Source: Sinorhizobium meliloti (GTDB lineage Bacteria > Pseudomonadota > Alphaproteobacteria > Rhizobiales > Rhizobiaceae). Taken from it: a stretch of DNA of 64,000 nt. The DNA is taken from positions 1,612,001 through 1,676,000 of the forward strand of contig NZ_CP141213.1 in NCBI RefSeq assembly GCF_035610345.1, read 5' to 3'. A program made the position numbers and the translations under genes. Under the pieces are notes generated by a model. The model did not search any database. It saw only the letters and a program-made list of their open reading frames with translations, and was not told the origin of the DNA. Shown here piece after piece: positions 61,158 through 64,000 of this stretch. Position 1 is the first letter of the stretch; every line of letters starts with the position of its first letter.

Positions 61158-62171
61158 GTGGACAAAGGCGCGATTTCTCCACTCAACAGGCAGAGTTCCT
61201 CCGGGAGCGCCGCGATTGTCCTGGTCACTGATCAGAATTACGCACTGCCGACATTTTCTGCCGCGCTGTCTGCTGATCAACACACGAAAGGCGCAGACAT
61301 CGCAATTCGCATGTTCGTGGTCGGTGCTGAAGATACATGGGCCCGCCAATTTGACGAAGCGGTCGCTGGGACCAAGATTAAAGTCATTGCAGCAAGGCTG
61401 CCGCAGTTGGCCGAGCTTGCCCCATACCACCGCGATCACTATCTGCCCCCTATAGCTCTCGCGAGATTTTGGATTGACGGTTTGCTTGATGCCGGAGTCG
61501 ACCGGTTCCTCTATATTGACGGAGACACAATGGTCGATGGTGAGCTTGATAGCCTCTTGGCCACGACGCCGCCAGCGGAAGGTTTGATGGCCGCACCAGA
61601 TTTTCTGAACATTTTCATGGACGAGGTCAGTCGTGGTAAGAAGCGCGATCTAGCCCATCTGGAAGGCATAGGCTGCCGGGCCGAAACTTATTTCAACTCC
61701 GGCGTGATTTACGCTTCACGCGAGGCGTGGAACGACATTGTTCCTGCCGCCATGAGATTCATGATCGAGCACCCGGAACATTGCCCCGCCTCAGATCAGA
61801 GTGCGCTTAATCACGCGGCGCGTGGCCGCGTCACGATGCTGCCCCTCCGCTACAACTACCAGAGTGAACACATGATGGTGCTCGATCCGCGGAGACGAGG
61901 TATCGGTCCCACAATATGGCACTTTACCGGAGGCCCCAAACCCTGGAACATGCCTGGTTGGCCGTGGGATGAATCGTTCAATCGGTATTACTGCGCAGCC
62001 GAAAAGCGTTTGCACGGAAGCACAATCGTTACACCGGTACCCCCAGAGGCCCAGACTAGGGCAGGCATAGCACATCGGCGGCGTAGCAGAAGCAGAATGA
62101 CTTGGATTTATCCATGGCGAAAGATCACACGTAGAAGAAAAATCCTGCATCTTCTTTCCGGCGACCGCTAA
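61158..62171 (+). CDS. Family 8-type glycosyltransferase
   Basis: This GT-A enzyme of about 337 residues has AAIVLVTDQNYALPTFSAAL at the N-terminus, the sugar-nucleotide DxD FLYIDGDTMVDGELDSLL near 119, the NSGV segment YFNSGVIYASREAWND and IWHFTGGPKPWNM near the end. These are GT8 landmarks. The GTG at 61158 follows GGAGG at 9 bases; the frame that is open from 60876 is probably not translated. The last 45 residues are very basic (RRRSRSRMTWIYPWRKITRRRK) and could hold the protein at the membrane. Confidence 0.87.
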   Translation: MDKGAISPLNRQSSSGSAAIVLVTDQNYALPTFSAALSADQHTKGADIAIRMFVVGAEDTWARQFDEAVAGTKIKVIAARLPQLAELAPYHRDHYLPPIALARFWIDGLLDAGVDRFLYIDGDTMVDGELDSLLATTPPAEGLMAAPDFLNIFMDEVSRGKKRDLAHLEGIGCRAETYFNSGVIYASREAWNDIVPAAMRFMIEHPEHCPASDQSALNHAARGRVTMLPLRYNYQSEHMMVLDPRRRGIGPTIWHFTGGPKPWNMPGWPWDESFNRYYCAAEKRLHGSTIVTPVPPEAQTRAGIAHRRRSRSRMTWIYPWRKITRRRKILHLLSGDR

Positions 62172-62449
62172 CGGAAACTAGGCCGTAGCGGACCGGGGTG
62201 CCAGTATCGATGTACAGCGCTCCCGGTGACCTTTTCCAGTTGTGATTGCCAAGCACACGAGAAACGTCCGTAATTGGCGACCTACCCATTTTGACGCCGG
62301 AAACAGCGGTCCCTTACTCCCAATGGCGAGCTTGCTGGAGCGTAGGAGGATATCCACACTTTAGACAACTGGAACCGTGCCACCGATGCCGCCCAAGGGC
62401 AACCTTGTGACGCACCTAACGGTACAGCCAAACTCGACCCGGTGAAGTT

Positions 62450-63682
62450 ATGAATTCGCTCGAACTGAATGTGGCGCCCATGAGGCCCAATGTCGCCGCA
62501 CTGGGAGGTTGTCCCTGCTGTGCGTCGACCGGTACAAGGCCAATCTATCGGGCTTCTTCCATTCCCGTGCACAGTTGCATTCTGCTGGGGTCCGCGGAGG
62601 AAGCTCGCGCGTTCCCTGTGCGCGATCTTGAGCTTGCCTACTGCCGAGCGTGTGGCTTCATCTTCAACCGGATCTTCGACGAGTCCGTAATGGGCTATTC
62701 GACCAACTTCGAGGAATCCCAGCATTTTTCGGACACGTTCGGCGCATTCGCGAAGAAACTTGCCGGAGAGATCGTGGAGGTATGCGCAGTTGCGGGAAAG
62801 CACGTGCTCGAGATCGGCTGCGGCAAAGGAGAATTCCTGCGGGAACTCTGCGCCGTGGGTGGTGCGACCGGGCTCGGAATCGACCCGGGCTATCGAGCGG
62901 ACAAGGGACGCGGCATCGACGGCGATCGCAGGCTGAACTTCATCGTCGACCATTTTGGGCCCAAATACGAGCATCTCAGTGCGGATGTAGTTCTTTGCCG
63001 TCATACGCTCGAACATATCGCGTCTGTACGGGAGTTCCTCCGCTCAATTCGACGACTCGCCGGAACGCATAATGACACCTGGATTGTCTTTGAAACGCCG
63101 GATGCAAAGCGTGTGCTCAAGGAAGCCGCGTTCTGGGATATCTACTACGAGCACTGTTCCTATTTCAGCCCTGGTGCTCATGCCCGGGTCTTTCGGCAAG
63201 AGGGCTTCGACGTCACCGGTCTCGAATTGGTCTATGGAGGCCAATATATCATCCAGTACGCCAGACCGGCCGACGGGCGATTACGGCCGACGTTGCCGCT
63301 GGAGGATGACCTTGCCGAATTGGAGCGCCTCGTTGAGACCTTTTCAAACCGGGTAAGCTCATTTCAGCAGCAGTGGCACGAACGTGTTACCGCGGCGCAT
63401 TCCTCTGGCCGCCGGGTCGTCCTGTGGGGCGGCGGGTCGAAAGCAGTCTCTTTCCTGACGACGCTCGGCTTGGGCAAAGAAGTGGATGCGGCGGTTGACA
63501 TCAACCCTTACAAGCAGGGCAAGTACACCCCGGGGACCGGCCACCCCGTCGTCTCGCCGCATGCGTTGTTGGCGCAGCCACCGGATTTGGTCATCGTGAT
63601 GAACGCGATCTATAGCAACGAGGTTATCCAGTCGCTCAACTCGCTGGGCCTCAGGCCGGAAATTGTTGCAGTGGGAAAATGA
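62450..63682 (+). CDS. Class I SAM-dependent methyltransferase (sugar C-methyltransferase type)
   Basis: This 410-residue protein has an N-terminal zinc-ribbon-like region (GCPCCAST, then YCRACGFIFN), a SAM-binding fold with VLEIGCGKGEFLREL near residue 120 and CRHTLEHI. A C-terminal domain follows with a second nucleotide-binding pattern (RVVLWGGGSKAVSFLTTLG, VSPHALLAQPPDLVIVMN). This three-part layout is that of deoxysugar C-3 methyltransferases such as TylC3/NovU. In this locus it probably modifies a nucleotide sugar for the polysaccharide. No other deoxysugar genes are visible in the window. It lies 15 bases before the next glycosyltransferase. Confidence 0.87.
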   Translation: MNSLELNVAPMRPNVAALGGCPCCASTGTRPIYRASSIPVHSCILLGSAEEARAFPVRDLELAYCRACGFIFNRIFDESVMGYSTNFEESQHFSDTFGAFAKKLAGEIVEVCAVAGKHVLEIGCGKGEFLRELCAVGGATGLGIDPGYRADKGRGIDGDRRLNFIVDHFGPKYEHLSADVVLCRHTLEHIASVREFLRSIRRLAGTHNDTWIVFETPDAKRVLKEAAFWDIYYEHCSYFSPGAHARVFRQEGFDVTGLELVYGGQYIIQYARPADGRLRPTLPLEDDLAELERLVETFSNRVSSFQQQWHERVTAAHSSGRRVVLWGGGSKAVSFLTTLGLGKEVDAAVDINPYKQGKYTPGTGHPVVSPHALLAQPPDLVIVMNAIYSNEVIQSLNSLGLRPEIVAVGK

Positions 63683-63697
63683 TAACCGGAGCGAAAC

Positions 63698-64000
63698 ATG
63701 TCGGTGCGCGTTTCTCTTGGATTGCCGGTGTACAACGGAGAGAACTTCATAGCCGAGGCGATCCAATCGCTTCTCGACCAGGACTTCGAGGACTTCGAGC
63801 TTATCATTACGGACAATGCGTCAACGGACAGGACGGCGGAAATCTGCCGGTCGTTCGCCGACCGCGACACCCGGATATGCTATTTCAGGAATACACGGAA
63901 CCTGGGAGCGGGGGGCAACTTCAACCGGGTTTTCAGGTTGAGCTGCGGGACTTATTTCAAATGGTGCGCGCATGATGACCTGATCAGCGGCAACTTTCTC
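63698..64000 (+). CDS. Family 2-type glycosyltransferase (N-terminal part)
   Basis: The first 101 residues of a GT2 enzyme are present and the gene runs off the right edge. The opening MSVRVSLGLPVYNGENFIAEAI and LIITDNASTDRTAEIC are standard. The sequence KWCAHDDLISG holds the DxD-like acidic site. GGAG precedes the ATG by 7 bases. It follows the methyltransferase after 15 bases, so they form one operon. Confidence 0.88.
   Translation, partial: MSVRVSLGLPVYNGENFIAEAIQSLLDQDFEDFELIITDNASTDRTAEICRSFADRDTRICYFRNTRNLGAGGNFNRVFRLSCGTYFKWCAHDDLISGNFL

Noticed and set aside
55158..63799. Repeated GACTTCGAGGACTTCGAG in the ExoF-like and last GT2 genes
   Set aside because: It encodes DFEDFE in two unrelated proteins and is best explained as a chance coding coincidence.

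Overview
The window looks like part of a rhizobial (Sinorhizobium/Ensifer or Rhizobium type) megaplasmid. The evidence is a Ti/Sym-plasmid-style conjugation module (divergent traA and traCDG around an oriT, a complete virB1-11 type IV secretion operon, and a RctA-like winged-helix regulator), an Exo-type polysaccharide gene set (ExoF-, ExoP- and ExoY-like proteins), high GC content, and many 4-base or 1-base gene overlaps. No rRNA, tRNA or CRISPR array was seen. All identifications come from reading the translated sequence; no database search was run.

Region 1 (1-6.4 kb) is mixed accessory DNA. It holds the start of a CaiB/BaiF CoA-transferase, an intact SRAP (YedK/HMCES-type) gene beside a decayed inverted copy, an alpha-oxoamine synthase-type PLP enzyme followed by a small DUF2218-like gene, an OmpR-type winged-helix regulator with a degenerate receiver, a broken nucleotidyltransferase-HEPN gene and a small conserved ORF.

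Region 2 (6.4-16.1 kb) is a metabolic cluster of unknown product or substrate. A minus-strand operon encodes a class III aminotransferase, a ThDP enzyme, an SDR oxidoreductase and a second pseudo-receiver regulator. Beside it sit a GntR/FadR-type regulator and a divergent four-gene polyamine-type ABC importer. A palindrome built on TTTTGTTG/CAACAAAA occurs before the aminotransferase operon, between gntR and the importer, and (partly) before the first pseudo-receiver regulator. This suggests one regulon joins regions 1 and 2. A class III adenylate cyclase with TPRs and a cytochrome P450 follow (16.6-19.7 kb).

Region 3 (20-41.2 kb) is the conjugation module: traA, oriT, traC, traD and traG, then a 3-kb strip of small or decayed genes (WGR remnant, DUF736, IS110 fragment), then virB11 back to virB1 on the minus strand, headed by a Cys-rich secreted protein and including an EexN-like entry-exclusion lipoprotein. 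The rctA-like gene diverges from the virB operon. The traA-traC and virB-rctA intergenic regions share a near-identical dyad that fits one repressor controlling both DNA processing and the mating channel.

Region 4 (42.4-64 kb) is a surface polysaccharide locus. It has a mannose-1-phosphate guanylyltransferase fused to an AGE-family isomerase, a phosphomannomutase, LuxR- and Crp-type regulators, at least five glycosyltransferases, an ExoF-like export protein, an ExoY-like priming transferase, an ExoP-like co-polymerase/tyrosine kinase, a secreted glycoside hydrolase with a DUF4214 tail and a sugar-type methyltransferase. The genes are in short, alternating-strand units, and the locus runs off the right edge.
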